Counted from the stretch's first letter, positions 11,117 to 22,753 are shown. The stretch: 64,000 bases of DNA from Echinometra lucunter (GCA_029962745.1 CM057162.1:18927802-18991801), one strand, 5' to 3'. A program made the numbers and translations. The notes: a model not told the origin generated them from the letters alone.

Positions 11117-11918
11117 GCACATTAGCCCACAAGAATGAGAGAAGTCAGTAGTCAACACACACTTGTAATGAAAGGTTCAATTCTCCCAGTGTTACATTTG
11201 AAGGTATAAAATTGAACCATTTATTCCTAGTGTACAGGTTAACTCATAGTAGTACAAAGTGCTCTGAATGTGTACATCAATAATCTTTCCTTTTTCAAAT
11301 TGGCAACAATAATTATTCCCCATCCCATAGACTTATACATAGTTTGACCTAAATAAAAGGAAATATTTAATTCATATTTCAAAAAATGAACCAATACGTA
11401 GAATATTATTGCTGATTTTCATATGGAATGTTGGTTGAATATCCTACACTGCATTGCCAAATTAATAGAGAGTTTAAAAATAAGCTGCAATAAACAGGAT
11501 AAACGTAGAAAGACACAACATTTCACATTAAAGGGGACTTATTCTTTTCAGGGCATTCTCTTAGTCGGTCTCCTCATATCAACTGAAATTAAGTTTTGAT
11601 TGCTAATCATTAAATATTGTTGACGAAAATTGGGTCGCGACGTTATATTTCCAAAAATACTTAATATCAACAGCAGGTTGACATTTTAAAGATTTTTCCC
11701 ATGTCACTGGTCTCATACTGTCTCAAAACAAACGATGGGGGCTCTAAGTTCAATGTGCCCTACATGCAGTTTTCTGAATATATGCTTCAGTGTGCTTGGA
11801 TTTCGGCTGTTGTGTCCAATAGAAATAAACGTTTACACTACATATAAACTGTCTTTTGGGAGATGACGCTAAGATAATTGCCCTGTTGATAATTCTAGTT
11901 TCCTTTTTGCACCAATAG

Positions 11919-12020
11919 GGTGGCTGGCATAATTCCTTCTGGCAGAAACTCTACTACGTGAGCATTGTCCTTCTGACATACCTGCTGCCACTGTGTGTCA
12001 TTACGGTGGCTTATTCAATG
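11919..12020 (+). CDS. HCRTR-like: orexin-type GPCR, TM5 exon
   Basis: Thirty-four codons bounded by CAATAG and GTAAGA, phase 0. It reads GGWHNSFWQKLYY followed by the hydrophobic TM5 VSIVLLTYLLPLCVITVAYS. The pattern W....(Y/F).K.Y....(I/V)..TYL.PL....AY is that of orexin receptors. The conserved TM5 proline (LLPL) is present. No helix-breaking insertion or stop is seen. Confidence 0.85.
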
Positions 12021-12369
12021 GTAAGAGCTATTCAACTGATACATTCATAAATCTACCTTTTACATGGAAAAGGTATTAAAAGTCATGTCAAAATTTCATT
12101 ATGACTGTTATAGAAACACAGAAATCATAATTATGTAGCAATGGTATATTCATCAATCAAGATGGCATCACTATTTGACTCTGATTTATGAAAAAAAATA
12201 TCAATTTGAAAGGCATATTACGCAGCATCTAGATTATGATTCTTAAAATTTTTTTTCAGTGACTTCGATAAAAAGATATGTGTGAGTGTGTTTCAGATTG
12301 TCTAAGATAACGCAGTAAGAGGATATTTCATAGTACAAAGTCAAGTATGCCAAGTTTAACCTGGGTAGC

Positions 12370-12595
12370 AGGGGGCAGGGGGTGACCAGCCCCTATGATT
12401 TTTCAAGTAACCAAAAGAAAAAAAAAAGAGGAGAAAAAGAAGAAAAAAGAAGAGAAAGAACAAAGAACAGTATGGGAAAAGAGAAGGTTGGGTCATGTAA
12501 TTATATCATACCCCCTTTTTTTCATTTAAAACGTAAACTCACCTATGGGTCATCTTGCCCCCCCCCCCTATTAAAACACCCTGGCGCCGCCCCTG
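12370..12595. mobile_element. poly-G/poly-C inverted-repeat element (GGGGCGGCGC family)
   Basis: The right end carries CTGGCGCCGCCCCTG. The interior has TGATTTTTCAAGTAACC, an A/G-rich run, AAACTCACCTATGGGTCATC and a C run. The same ordered parts occur in the opposite orientation at 42717-42956 and again near 28600, 39425 and 45520-45790. It is a dispersed non-coding family in the receptor intron before the TM6 exon. Confidence 0.65.
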
Positions 12596-12706
12596 CCGGG
12601 TAGTTTTAATAATGTCAAATTTTATCAAGTAGGATGTCGAGTTATAGACTTGCATTTGATATTAAATGGAGGCTTAACTGGTGTCTTTTGTTCGTGTGGA
12701 CCACAG

Positions 12707-12981
12707 GTATGCATTCGGCTATGGTCGGCAATTCCCACAGAAGAGACCCGACGAAAAAAGCCGATCGACTCAAACAACGAAACCTGGCGACAGTGCAACG
12801 GCAAAGCCAACTCCACTGGCAACGGGTTGCCGCAAGGTGGCAGCAGCACCAAATCTGGAGCGGCCAAGACTAGCACAGAGACGCAGGTCGAGTCGAGACG
12901 GAAAGTAGCCCGGATGCTTATCGTCGTCGCTCTAATCTTTTTCATCTGCTACCTGCCAATCAACGTCCTTATCATTATGAA
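12707..12981 (+). CDS. HCRTR-like: orexin-type GPCR, ICL3 and TM6 exon
   Basis: The exon opens after CCACAG with VCIRLWSAIP, matching the (I)..(K)LW..QIP segment at the base of TM5 in orexin receptors. A hydrophilic Gly/Ser/Thr/Asn-rich third intracellular loop of roughly 60 residues follows. Then comes ESRRKVARMLIVVALIFFIC ending in YLPINVLIIMK. RRKxAxMLxVV and CYLPI are hallmark orexin-receptor sequences, with CYLP replacing the usual CWxP. It ends in phase 2 at GTACGA, and the first base of the next exon completes a Lys codon. Confidence 0.88.
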
Positions 12982-13549
12982 GTACGAATGTATTCCGTTC
13001 ATAAAATTCAATTCAATTAGTTTTATGACTGTTAAAACGGCAATAATACAGCTGCAGCATGCAGCAGAAGAAATCCACACTTTGAAGGATTACGAGGATA
13101 TACTGGTACTTTAATTTCGGAGGGCATGTCTCTGTGTACAATATTGGAATCTATATAGGCTCAATAATAAGAGTGGATAAAAAAAATGTGTATTACAGTG
13201 ATCAATGGCGCATACAACTCCTCAAAGAGTGATTTTTCCCCGCCTGTACGTTTTTTTTTATAGAAAATGATGTTCTTTGAACAGGATCTTGGGCGTCGTT
13301 GATTTTTTCTGAAGTCATTGTAAACATGTACAATCATTTTGATAAAGTGTTACCGTATCTTTGAAACTTCAGGGCTGTTTAAAAAAAAACAGCGAGAAAA
13401 TACAACATAACAGTCACGAAAATTTGGAGGAAAAGAAAACACCAAATCTCTATTGGAAAGCAAAACGTTTACGCTTTTTAGTGGATTGGAGAGTTAAGTA
13501 AATAGAGTAGTTTACGTTAAAATTCTGCAGGGCGTATCCTGTAGCATGA

Positions 13550-13569
13550 TGGGGGGGGGGGGGGGGGGG
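13550..13569 (+). repeat. poly-G tract in receptor intron
   Basis: About 20 consecutive G between the TM6 and TM7 exons. The length in the assembly should not be trusted. Confidence 0.8.
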
Positions 13570-14012
13570 CGCTGACGGCTTTTGACCGAATATCAGCTCC
13601 TTAGCTAAAAAAAAGAATCCTGTCAGTTTCTGCAAATTGAAGCGCATTGTTGCACTAATAGAACGGTGACAACCCACTTCACCGAAGGGCCGCGAGGCCG
13701 AAAATATCAAATAGTAATCTATGTCACACCACTCTGTGCCAGAAGGAAGTTTAATAAGTATGAAAGGGCAGTGGAAAGTTTTTCATTGAAGGTGTGGGAC
13801 ATCCGGAAACGAGGACTAAACATGCTAAATGAGACATTATCATACCGATAGCGCATTATTTGTGATGAAGGAAAATACGATACGAGAAAAGTCGGCCTCG
13901 CGGGCCTTCGGTCTCGCGGGCCTTTGGTCAAGTGGGCGGACCCCAATAGAACACTGACTTTACCGTTATTGCGTGATGTGACATTTTTTCTTCCCTTCTT
14001 TGCATGTTTCAG

Positions 14013-14149
14013 ACACTTTCAAGTCTTTTCTTCAAACCTCACGTCGCAACAAGAGGAGCGCAGCAAGATCCCACTTACTTTCATGTTTGCCCATTTCTTA
14101 GTCTACATCAACAGCACCGTCAACCCAGTCATCTACAACTTTTTAAGCG
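14013..14149 (+). CDS. HCRTR-like: orexin-type GPCR, ECL3 and TM7 exon
   Basis: It starts after TTTCAG in phase 2 and ends in phase 1 before GTAGGT, so both joins keep the frame. The translation HFQVFSSNLTSQQEERSK is extracellular loop 3. TM7 follows: TFMFAHFLVYINSTVNPVIY and NFLSG. The NPxxY motif appears as NPVIY. HxLVYxNSxxNPxIYNFLSG is nearly the orexin-receptor consensus. One NLT sequon lies in the loop. Confidence 0.88.
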
Positions 14150-15375
14150 GTAGGTTATGATACGCCTTTCCTTCAGTCATGAGGCTCAGCTCACACGAAG
14201 CGTCATGTTTATTCACTGCTTCAAGTACTTGCTCTAAAATGCATGTTGCGTTAATTATCCTTTACGACGGATATTTTAGTATGATTATGTGCAGTGTTCG
14301 TTTCGCAACTTAAAAAAAAAAAGATATATCTCTTTCATAACATGCAAGCGAACGTATCAGTCACTGACGTGGGCAGTCTTGCGTCATTTCGAGTGCGTCA
14401 TTACTAGCGTTAATCGGATGTCTGAAGACAGTTCTCCGATTAGCCATGTATTATTGCTTACTACGTTCATATTTTTCAAATCACTTTTTAATGATGCGTG
14501 AAAGATGCTGTGCTAGCCCGGCGCTGATACGGTCTATAACGTCACCAAATGACGCAAGTGTGAGCTGGGCCTGCACCATGAGATAAATAACCTCAAAAAT
14601 AAGTACTGCGCAAAAATCAAAATGGCATAAAATGGTGATCTTCACATATTTTTTCATTTCTCGAAACGCATAAAAAAACACATCGTTCACACACGGGGCG
14701 GTTTGCAGGGTATATTGTCAACGTAGTTTCGCTGATGCTTGTGGGCCCTTTCCATATTTGACGCCCGCAAGTGCATTTATAGTAAATTCATTGGTACTTG
14801 TCTGTCGTATTTCTTCAAAATTCTCACTTAAAATTACATTTACGCGTCTAGCACTGTCTAGTGGTTCATGTTGCCGCTTGTGTTTTGGGAGGAGCTTTAG
14901 ATGATGAATAAAGTTACGGTATCATGGACAGCAAAGAATGAATTCAAGTAATAATAATAAAAACAAAACAAAAAATGAGGAGAATGAAGCGATGAACATG
15001 ATAAAGGGGGACACAGAGAATGTAAAGTCTTTGGGTTACCCATAGTGATATTTTTATCTGCACAAATCGACATCTTGTGCAGTGGATTTAAAAAAAAGAG
15101 TGATATTCAGCATATGCGACTAGGGACGATTTGTGATGGCTAAATAACCTCTACGTTTGTTTTGCTTGATTTTGTTTTGTTTTGTTTTATTCAAGGTTGA
15201 CTTGAGGAGTCAGATGATGAAAGCTTCTTAAACTTTGTTTTTCTAACACGTTTGTTTTCTTTCTTTCTATGTTCTTTTCTATGTTTCTTTCTTTCTCTCT
15301 CTTTTTCTATCTTTGTTTCTTTCTTTCTATGTTTCTTTTTTTTTTCTTCTTTTTCCCTTTCCATTCATACTGTAG

Positions 15376-15584
15376 CCAAATTCCGTCGCGAGTTTCGGAC
15401 GGCCTTTGCCAGCTGTTCGTGTTGCCGACAGCCGCCGAGTGACTCCACGGCAATCACGAGCACGGCGAGCAGACGCACGACACGCCCTCACCCGACGGGA
15501 CGCACGAACAGCACCGAGTACATGCAGATGTCGAGGATAAACACCCGAGCTAATCGACCGCAGTCAAGCTCCTCCGACTTTTGA
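15376..15584 (+). CDS. HCRTR-like: orexin-type GPCR, terminal exon (helix 8 and C-tail)
   Basis: The acceptor is TACTGTAG; the preceding G plus CC forms Ala. The translation KFRREFRTAFASCSCC corresponds to helix 8 of orexin receptors (GKFREQFKAAFSCC), including a cysteine cluster suited to palmitoylation. The tail of about 50 residues is rich in Ser, Thr and Arg and ends ...SSSSDF before TGA. The six exons together give about 319 residues, so roughly 100-130 N-terminal residues are missing. No polyadenylation signal was assigned. Confidence 0.87.
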
Positions 15585-15968
15585 GTCATTTTGCTCTGGC
15601 GTACCTACTACCTTACATAGGCTGACTGGAAGAAAAAAAAATCCTAGCTCAGAATGGTCCTTCTAGTTCGATAATTAGAATGCCACTTTTCGAGGGACGT
15701 AGAATGTGTGGTTTTATTTTGTGCTGGAGTACGGGTTGCTAAAGCGTACGCAAGCCGTAAGGAGAAAGAATAACAACCTTATGATTAAAAGCACATGAAG
15801 GTACTTATGTCTATCCCAGTCAGAGTCAGTGACCAATCCTGCTTCATCCTGTTACCGTCCAACCAGACGATCCCATAACAAATCATACATTGAAATTGCG
15901 TCAAATTCAGATCTAAAGCACAAGTACTGCAACTACATTACCAGCAGGGGCGTCACTAGACTTTTTTC

Positions 15969-16001
<33 letters not shown>

Positions 16002-16002
16002 G

Positions 16003-16019
16003 GGGGGGGGGGGGAGGGG
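16003..16019 (+). repeat. poly-T/poly-G tract
   Basis: A T run (about 15968-16000) passes directly into a G run. It follows AGCAGGGGCGTCACTAGAC, a variant of the GGGGCGGCGC element terminus. Confidence 0.7.
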
Positions 16020-16119
16020 GTGTAGAGGCCGCTGATTGCCGACAAACAATGCCACCGATTACCGACGACCAACGTCTATAAATTCAACCGTAAAAAGCCC
16101 ACTAGGCATGTTCAGTTGT

Positions 16120-16875
16120 GTGCCCCTATCATATTTTCCTTCGCCTTTCCTACACATTTCAGTCGATTTCAAACAGATTTGGTGACTATCATGTGAGCGA
16201 GCGCAGCGAGCCAGGAAAAATATATATACTCCTTTTCATTTTAGAAGTGATATTTCTTCATCAAATACCTGATGGGCATATACGATATATAAATTATATA
16301 TTTTGTCACTTCGCTTGCAGATTTCATTCGCTTTCCCGAACCATTCTGTATCTAAATATTATATGAGCGAGCGCAGCGCGCGAGTAAAAAACATAGGCCT
16401 TTAAACTCTTTTTCATGGTGAGAAGTGATGATTCTTTATCAAAATACAAGACTGGAGAAATAAGATTTCTAAATTATACATGTACATTTGGTCACCTCGC
16501 TTGCCGAATTCGTCTGCTTCCCCAAAACATCTTGTATCTAAATATTATACGAGCGAGTGCAGCAAGCGAGGAATAATATATATACTCTTTTTCATGGTAG
16601 AAATGATAATTCTTCATCAAAGTACACTATGGAATTAACTATGAAATATCTAAGCTATACTTGTACATTTGGTGACCTCGCTTGCAGAATTCGTTTGTTT
16701 TCTGAAACTATCTCGTATCTAAATATCATACGAGCGAGCGTAGCGAGCGAGGAAAAAATATAGGCCTTTATTCTCTTTTTCATGGTGAGAAGTGATGATT
16801 CTTTATCAAAATACAAGATTGGGGAAATAAGATTTCTAAATTATGTACATTTGGTCACCTCGCTTGCCGAATCCG
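16120..16875. repeat. ~180-bp tandem repeat with GAGCGAGCGCAGCGAGCGAG core
   Basis: The core GAGCGAGCG(C/T)AGCGAGCGAG appears at about 16195, 16375, 16551 and 16732, spaced 180, 176 and 181 bases. Between cores each unit repeats CTCTTTTTCATGGT, a TTCTTCATCAAA or TTTATCAAAATAC stretch, ACATTTGGTCACCTCGCTTG and GTATCTAAATAT. Units differ by scattered substitutions. Related core sequence recurs at about 22470-22580. No coding frame. Confidence 0.85.
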
Positions 16876-17815
16876 ATTTGTATTACTCCAACAGAGTTGA
16901 ATTCAAGAATCATAAAAATTGGGTCAATTTCTTATCATTTTGATGATTCCTGAACCTCCCTCGTTTAGTGCTTCGAGACTGTTCATTTGTTTCATAATGA
17001 CTTGTAAATACTCTATTAGAAATCAACCTTTTCTCTAGTAAAAAGCAGCGTCCTCCAGTAATCATTTTCAAATTAATTTGATAGATTAGTTTTCACTGGG
17101 GATCATAATTCTGGTGTATAATGAAAAATAGAAGAATAAAATGAAAATAAAAAGCAACAAAACGATAATTGCCAGTTTACTAATTTGGCCATGAGAGAGC
17201 TTATGCATTGTAAGTTGGCTTTTACAGCCACTGTAAATATTGGACACTTGGTGTGGTTTTAGATGTATTTATTTATTCATTTAAACTGTTTCGCCACGCC
17301 ATAGCAAAGTATTCAATGTACAAGGCAAGCTCCTGATCAACAGCTTTATTTACTTTACCATGAGGCCAAATAAAAATAATTCCTCGTTTCTCGTCCCCTC
17401 CTCCTTCCTTTTTTTCGGTGAGCCTTATAATTTTTGTTATTTTGTTATTTTTGTTCTGAAATAAAATTGATTTTAATCTGAGTACATCTAGACAATGATG
17501 TTACAAAAAAGTCATTAAAATTTATTTTCACTTTTTTTTTAGCCTCTTAAGTGCTTATATCAGTGAAATAGCAAAAAGAAATATCAAAACAAAACAAAGA
17601 GGAAATTTGCATTAAAATTGTCCGAATAGCATTTCATGTACAAAAAATTATCAAATATCAAATAACATGGAATCCCCTCCTCCTCAATTTTGAAAATATC
17701 CGGACGAGAAACTAGGAATCAATTTTACTTGGCCTAATGAAACTCAACACCTGACTTTATTTTTTGTGATGAACTAGCTACAGTCCCATCTAATGATACA
17801 GCATTTTTACAAGAA

Positions 17816-17997
17816 CTGGGGAGTGTTTCATAAAGCTGTTCGTAAGTTACGAACGCCTTTACGTACGACTGGAACAGGTTCTTGGGTGCTAATCAGATTC
17901 TCATTCATTTACATGTAGCACAAGAAGGTATCACCAGTCGTGCGTAAAGTCGTTCGTAACTTACGAACAGCTTTAGGAAACACCCCCTGGCCTACTG
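17816..17997. mobile_element. palindromic MITE (TTCGTAAGTTACGAAC arms)
   Basis: The left arm GGGGAGTGTTTCATAAAGCT with GTTCGTAAGTTACGAAC is matched in reverse by GTTCGTAACTTACGAACAGC and TTTAGGAAACACCCC. The arms are around 50 bases, with an inner matched pair GTACGACTGG/CCAGTCGTGCG. No open frame. Confidence 0.8.
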
Positions 17998-18777
17998 CGA
18001 CTTCATAATAAAGATGTACGATGTTTTGAGAAGCATCTGCGATGTATTTGTGAGATCAGAGGACTTTTATTTTTCATTATTCGTGTTTTTTTTTTTTTTT
18101 TTTTACAGCTTCTGTTTTATTTATAAATGGGTATTGTCGGTATCCGATTTGATAAAATTCCTTGATTGAGCATACAGTACCCGTCACCGGGGGGGGGGGG
18201 GGGGATATGTCTTATTGAGGCCTGTACAGCATCCGCTTAAATCACTTTCTAAAAAGCACCCGAAACGGGGATTAAAGTAGGACGGAAGTAGGAGTGATTT
18301 TGATACCCTAAACGGGGATTTTCTACAAGGATTGCATCATAATCTCCTAATCAAATAACATTTTCCAGGATTTTCCTGATTTTGATACCCTTTTTTTTCT
18401 GATTTTTCCTGTTTTTGATACCCTTAATGGGTTCCCCGCTCGGTGCTGAAAAAAACCCTTTTTCTACGTTTTTGTTTATCCGGATGACGTACAGGCTTGA
18501 ATCAGACATATCCCCCCGGGATCTGTGAAAACAGCACAAGTTTTTAATACATGTACATGTATGTGTAATTTAAGCTAACGTATGCTACTAAATATATTTT
18601 TTATGGTGGTAAAGAAAAAAAATCCATATATTTTCCATCTTAAAAACATTGCCAGAGGCATTTTAACAGTTTGAGCTTTCTTTCTGGATCACATCGCTTA
18701 TTTTTGTCATTATTTCTATCCTTAGGTTTTGACGGGGATTTGGTGATACTGCTCCTCAGTGGCGTTTCTCATTATCA

Positions 18778-19366
18778 TTAATAATGGATAATGCAACCCA
18801 GACATCAGTGTGCTTCCAGTGAATGAAGAAAAACAAGAAGAATAAATAGTGAAAGTTTGAGGAAAATCGGACGATCTGTTCAAGAGTTATGAACTTTGAA
18901 AGTTTAAGTTAAACCTTATTATAGGGATCCTTAAATTGGCAACTTTGCAAGCATCTGTGATGTCATCGTGGACAACTCTCCATTCATTCTGTACACAGAA
19001 TTCAACATTTTCTTTATTTTCAAGAGAAATAAAGATTCTTTTGATTTATTGTTTGAGTATGATATGGCTATATCAATTCTGCAAGCATATTGGGAAGAAT
19101 TATGTTGATTCCTGACGTGAAATTTCATATGAATCATTTTTTTGAAAAATTATGTACAAAATGAACGGAGAATTGTCCACGATGACATCACAGATGCTGG
19201 CACAGTTGCCAACTCAAGGATCCTCATAACAGAGATTTATTGAAACTTTCAAAATTCATAACTCTTGAACAGATTGTCCGATTTTGCTCAAACTTTCACT
19301 GTTTACTCTTCTTGGTCATCGTTATTCACTAAGTGCACACTGATGCTTGGGTTGCATTATCATTAA
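18778..19366. mobile_element. foldback element, second member of the TTAA family
   Basis: Same architecture and sequence as 10524-11116. The left end is TTAATAATGGATAATGCAACCC and the right end is GGGTTGCATTATCATTAA. Matching interior arms include CCATTCATTCTGTA and TTGGCAACTTTGC against its complement. A truncated second assembly copy starts at 29671, inside the left arm. Confidence 0.8.
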
Positions 19367-19387
19367 CACGGTAAAATAAGTTACTTC

Positions 19388-19537
19388 CGAAAAATCAACT
19401 CGAGGCAACTTCAACAGCACTGTCCATCACTTTAGAAATGTGCGGACTTTACAAAGGCTTATTACGTAATCCGAATATGATTTGTATGGGCAGTACAAGA
19501 AGAGGCTTTTGAAATTGTACTCGAGTTGATTTTTCGA
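19388..19537. mobile_element. MITE with 17-bp inverted ends CGAAAAATCAACTCGAG
   Basis: The left end CGAAAAATCAACTCGAG is the exact reverse complement of the right end CTCGAGTTGATTTTTCG, about 150 bases apart. No coding capacity. Degraded copies lie at 9273-9426 and in the second block at about 30195-30360. Confidence 0.8.
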
Positions 19538-21369
19538 AAGTAGTTTTATCGTGTTCAGTATTGTTATTATGGATGTGATCATCATGATCTTCGTTAATTT
19601 CGTTATTGTAATTATTATCCTCCTCCTCCTTCTTCTTCTACTATACTACTTATTTTTGTACTTCTTTTATCTTTAGTATGGGGTTGGGTTGGGAGTATCA
19701 TTCAAATTATTTGTATCGTCATAAGCATTGCCATCAAAATTATTATTATCTTCATCATCAGTAGTAGTAGCAACAGCAGCAGGAGTAATAGTAGTAGTGG
19801 TAGCAGAAGTAGTAGTGTTGTTATGACAGTCGCTTAGGTTTATGTTATGGCTTTCATCTTTCGTCTTCATTAATTGTCCTTGAGTAGTGAATGTTTATGA
19901 CTGCGTCTTAACGGGGGGGGGGGGGGGGGGGGGGGGGGGATTTATTGTCCACGGATGTAATGTATATACATGTAGTGAACAAATGAGTTGTCTCGTGTTG
20001 GATTTCTGGCACTGTAAAACAAAATTTTCTGAGTTTATTTAATAAACTCCAATAGCAGGGAATGGCTTGCCCTACTGTTGGGCGCCATTTTGTTTTCAAA
20101 ATGACACGTTACTATTGCACAAGATTGTATATTTATTTCTACAAATGATTTCAAATTACTTGTACATAAACAATCACGTATATTTATAAGCATAATGATG
20201 ATCTTTACAATATTTTAATGTTTGTTTCAAGAGCTGGTTTTGTTTCTAAATAAATTTCATGATGTACCGCTCTAACTCCGAATTCTAAAAGTTTGTCTGC
20301 TTGTCTTAATTTTACTCTTCTCCCTCCTTCTCTTGCTTCTTCTTGATCTCCCTCTCCTTCTTCATCCTTTTATTCTTCTTCTTTTTTCTTTTCTATTTCA
20401 TTTCGATGGTATTTACCTTGAAGGCGGAAGTCGAGGTTCAAAGTAAACTAGAATGATAACTATGGTGCTTAATACCATTACCCCCACCCCAATGAGTGTG
20501 CTAAATTTCCAGTGCATTGCTCGAAAAATGAGGAAGTAGTTCAATCCGCAATATTTCCTCGATTTATTGGCATAATATGTCGTTACCATGGCAACGGAGT
20601 TTCCGAACACATTACAAAAACTATGTATTAGCACATCTTCATCCCAAAACAAATGTGCATGCCCAATTTCATGGGCATTGCTCAAAAACTGAGGAAGTAG
20701 TTCGATCATCAAGATTTGCAACGGACCGACCGCACGCTGATTAACGCTCCCTTCAAACTTCTTTTGGCGGCGGTATAATTACTTCTATGAAAATCGGCCA
20801 CATATACACATAAACTTTCCGTTTTGATATCACATGCGTTTTTCATTGTTTTCCTCTGTCCACCTGTCTCTCGCTTGTTCTCTTTCTCCCTTTCTTTCTT
20901 CTTCCCTTTCTTCCTTGAATGACAATTGCCTACGTCAATTAACCAAATCATGATTACTTCAATTAAAAAAAACGACTACTACTAGGTACACGATTAAATT
21001 ATCCTTTCCGATACCTTATTTGCAATTCTCTTTATCCATCCCTCTCTTGGATTCTTCAACAACCTCTCGCCCCTCTTTCTCCCCCTCTCTTTCTCTCTGT
21101 TTCTACTGAAACTATTGTGCACATCTTATATCTACTTCCTATATAAAATTAATCAGCAAAACTGACTTTGCAAAACAAATTTACCATCATTCTCCTTTTC
21201 ATTTTCCAAACTAAACACCATTATATGTATAAATATTTCGAAAAGAAAGAAGTTATTTAGATCTCTAAAAATTAACACCTTTCAGTAATGATTGTTTCTT
21301 CGACTGGGTGAGTTAATGTCTGCAGTGCAAAAATATGTTACATATTAAGTTACATGTACCTTTAAAAGA
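19538..21369. other. non-coding stretch with simple repeats
   Basis: Contains an imperfect AGT/AGC triplet tract (about 19755-19815), a G run of about 26 bases at 19914-19939 and pyrimidine-rich stretches near 20310-20400 and 20830-20920. No exon recognised. The same content recurs at about 30360-32180. Confidence 0.5.
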
Positions 21370-21725
21370 GAAATCAATCCAGACATCCGTGTGTTTTTAG
21401 TGAATGAAGATAACAAGAAAGAGTAAACAGTGAAAGTTTGATCGAAATCGGATCATCTGTTCAAGAGTTATGAATTTTGAAAGTTTAAGTAAATCCCTAG
21501 TATGAGGATCCTTGAGTTGGCAACTTTGCCAGCATCTGTGATGTCGTGGACAACTCTCCATTCATTTTGTGCATAATTAAAAAAAAAATTGATTTATGTG
21601 AAATTTTAAGTCGGGAATCAACATAATTCTTTGCAGAAATGCTTGCAGAATCGATGCATCTATGTCATATTCAAACAGCAAATCATTTTTTTTTTCAATT
21701 TTTCTTGAAAATGAAGAAAATGTTA
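21370..21725 (+). mobile_element. half of a TTAA-family foldback element
   Basis: Carries only the left-arm sequence of the family (CCAGACATCCGTGTG, CAGTGAAAGTTTGATCG, CTTGAGTTGGCAACTTTGCC, GACAACTCTCCATTCATTTT) and ends near GAAAATGAAGAAAATGTT. The right arm is absent, so it is truncated. The second assembly copy is at about 32185-32540. Confidence 0.7.
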
Positions 21726-21988
21726 AAACCAAAACCCTCAAGTCAAGTAGTTTTTAAATCAAAGCCAAGATGGAATTAAACAAACTGGCGAAATTTGGAA
21801 CGAAATCAGACATGGAATAAAAAAGTTATGGCTTATGAAAATGTCTATATGACATTTTTTGACACTACCATAATAGCTATTGATTTTGAGGACAACATTT
21901 AATATGTTTTGTGCATACATAACCAAACATTTTCACTTTGATTTGCACATTTTCTTAAGCCCAACTCAGAGGTAGCAAATGTTTTCTC

Positions 21989-22326
21989 TAGTGCTTAACC
22001 GATATTCGCATCGGAGATCGGTGACTGCCGATTCTTGGCCGCATCGGCTAAACATCGGAATCGGAGAATGTTTTGATGGTGAGCCGATGCGGCACCGATG
22101 CAAGCAACAGATGTTAGGCGGTTACAATCGCACTTAGATCCTATGTTGTTCTGCATTACGGGCGTAGCAGACGGGAATAAATTTTTGTTATTGTATTACT
22201 CATATCTACTTTAGCCGCGCTCTGCGCTGCATCGGTATCGGAATCGGAATCGGAATCGGGCCGATGCGGATGTAAAAACATCGGGGATCATATCGGCAGC
22301 AAAAATTCCATATTGGTTAAGCCCTA
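21989..22326. mobile_element. hAT-type MITE with 8-bp target duplication
   Basis: The ends TAGTGCTTAACCGATAT and ATATTGGTTAAGCCCTA are imperfect terminal inverted repeats. The element is flanked on both sides by the same eight bases, GTTTTCTC (21981-21988 and 22327-22334). An 8-base duplication and TAG...CTA-type ends are typical of hAT transposons. The 338-base interior has no transposase frame. Instead it is rich in CATCGGAATCGG and GCCGATGCGGC motifs, partly as tandem ATCGGA units. Confidence 0.85.
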
Positions 22327-22439
22327 GTTTTCTCCATGTCAACGACCGATCCCGGCAAAATTATATGGATTTTCAACCCCATTGCTGCCCTAATATTATG
22401 ATATTTTTGAATCTCGCTGCTATAATAAGCTACTTGCTG

Positions 22440-22585
22440 CCCGAAATCATCTGGTATCTAGCTTTTAACGCGAGAGTAGCGAGCGAGCTAACGAAAAATA
22501 TGTCCTTTCATTAGAATAGTAATTATCATTGGCATTGGTTAAGATGCTTAAATGCGAGCGAGCGAAGTGAGCGAACGCTTCCCAA
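22440..22585. repeat. GAGCGAGCG-type repeat relic
   Basis: Contains GCGAGAGTAGCGAGCGAGC and GCGAGCGAGCGAAGTGAGCG about 80 bases apart, related to the tandem array at 16.1-16.9 kb. Confidence 0.6.
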
Positions 22586-22753
22586 CCAGTGTCCCCTTTA
22601 CTTTCTTTTTCCTTGTTTTCCGCTTTCTTTTCACTTCCTTCTTTTCATTTTCTTCCTTTTCGCGTTCTTTTTTCTTTTTCCTTCTTTTTGTTCGGAAATT
22701 AATGGGGGGCAAAATGATATCTTTGTCCCCCCCGAATCCCCCCGAAATTTCTT

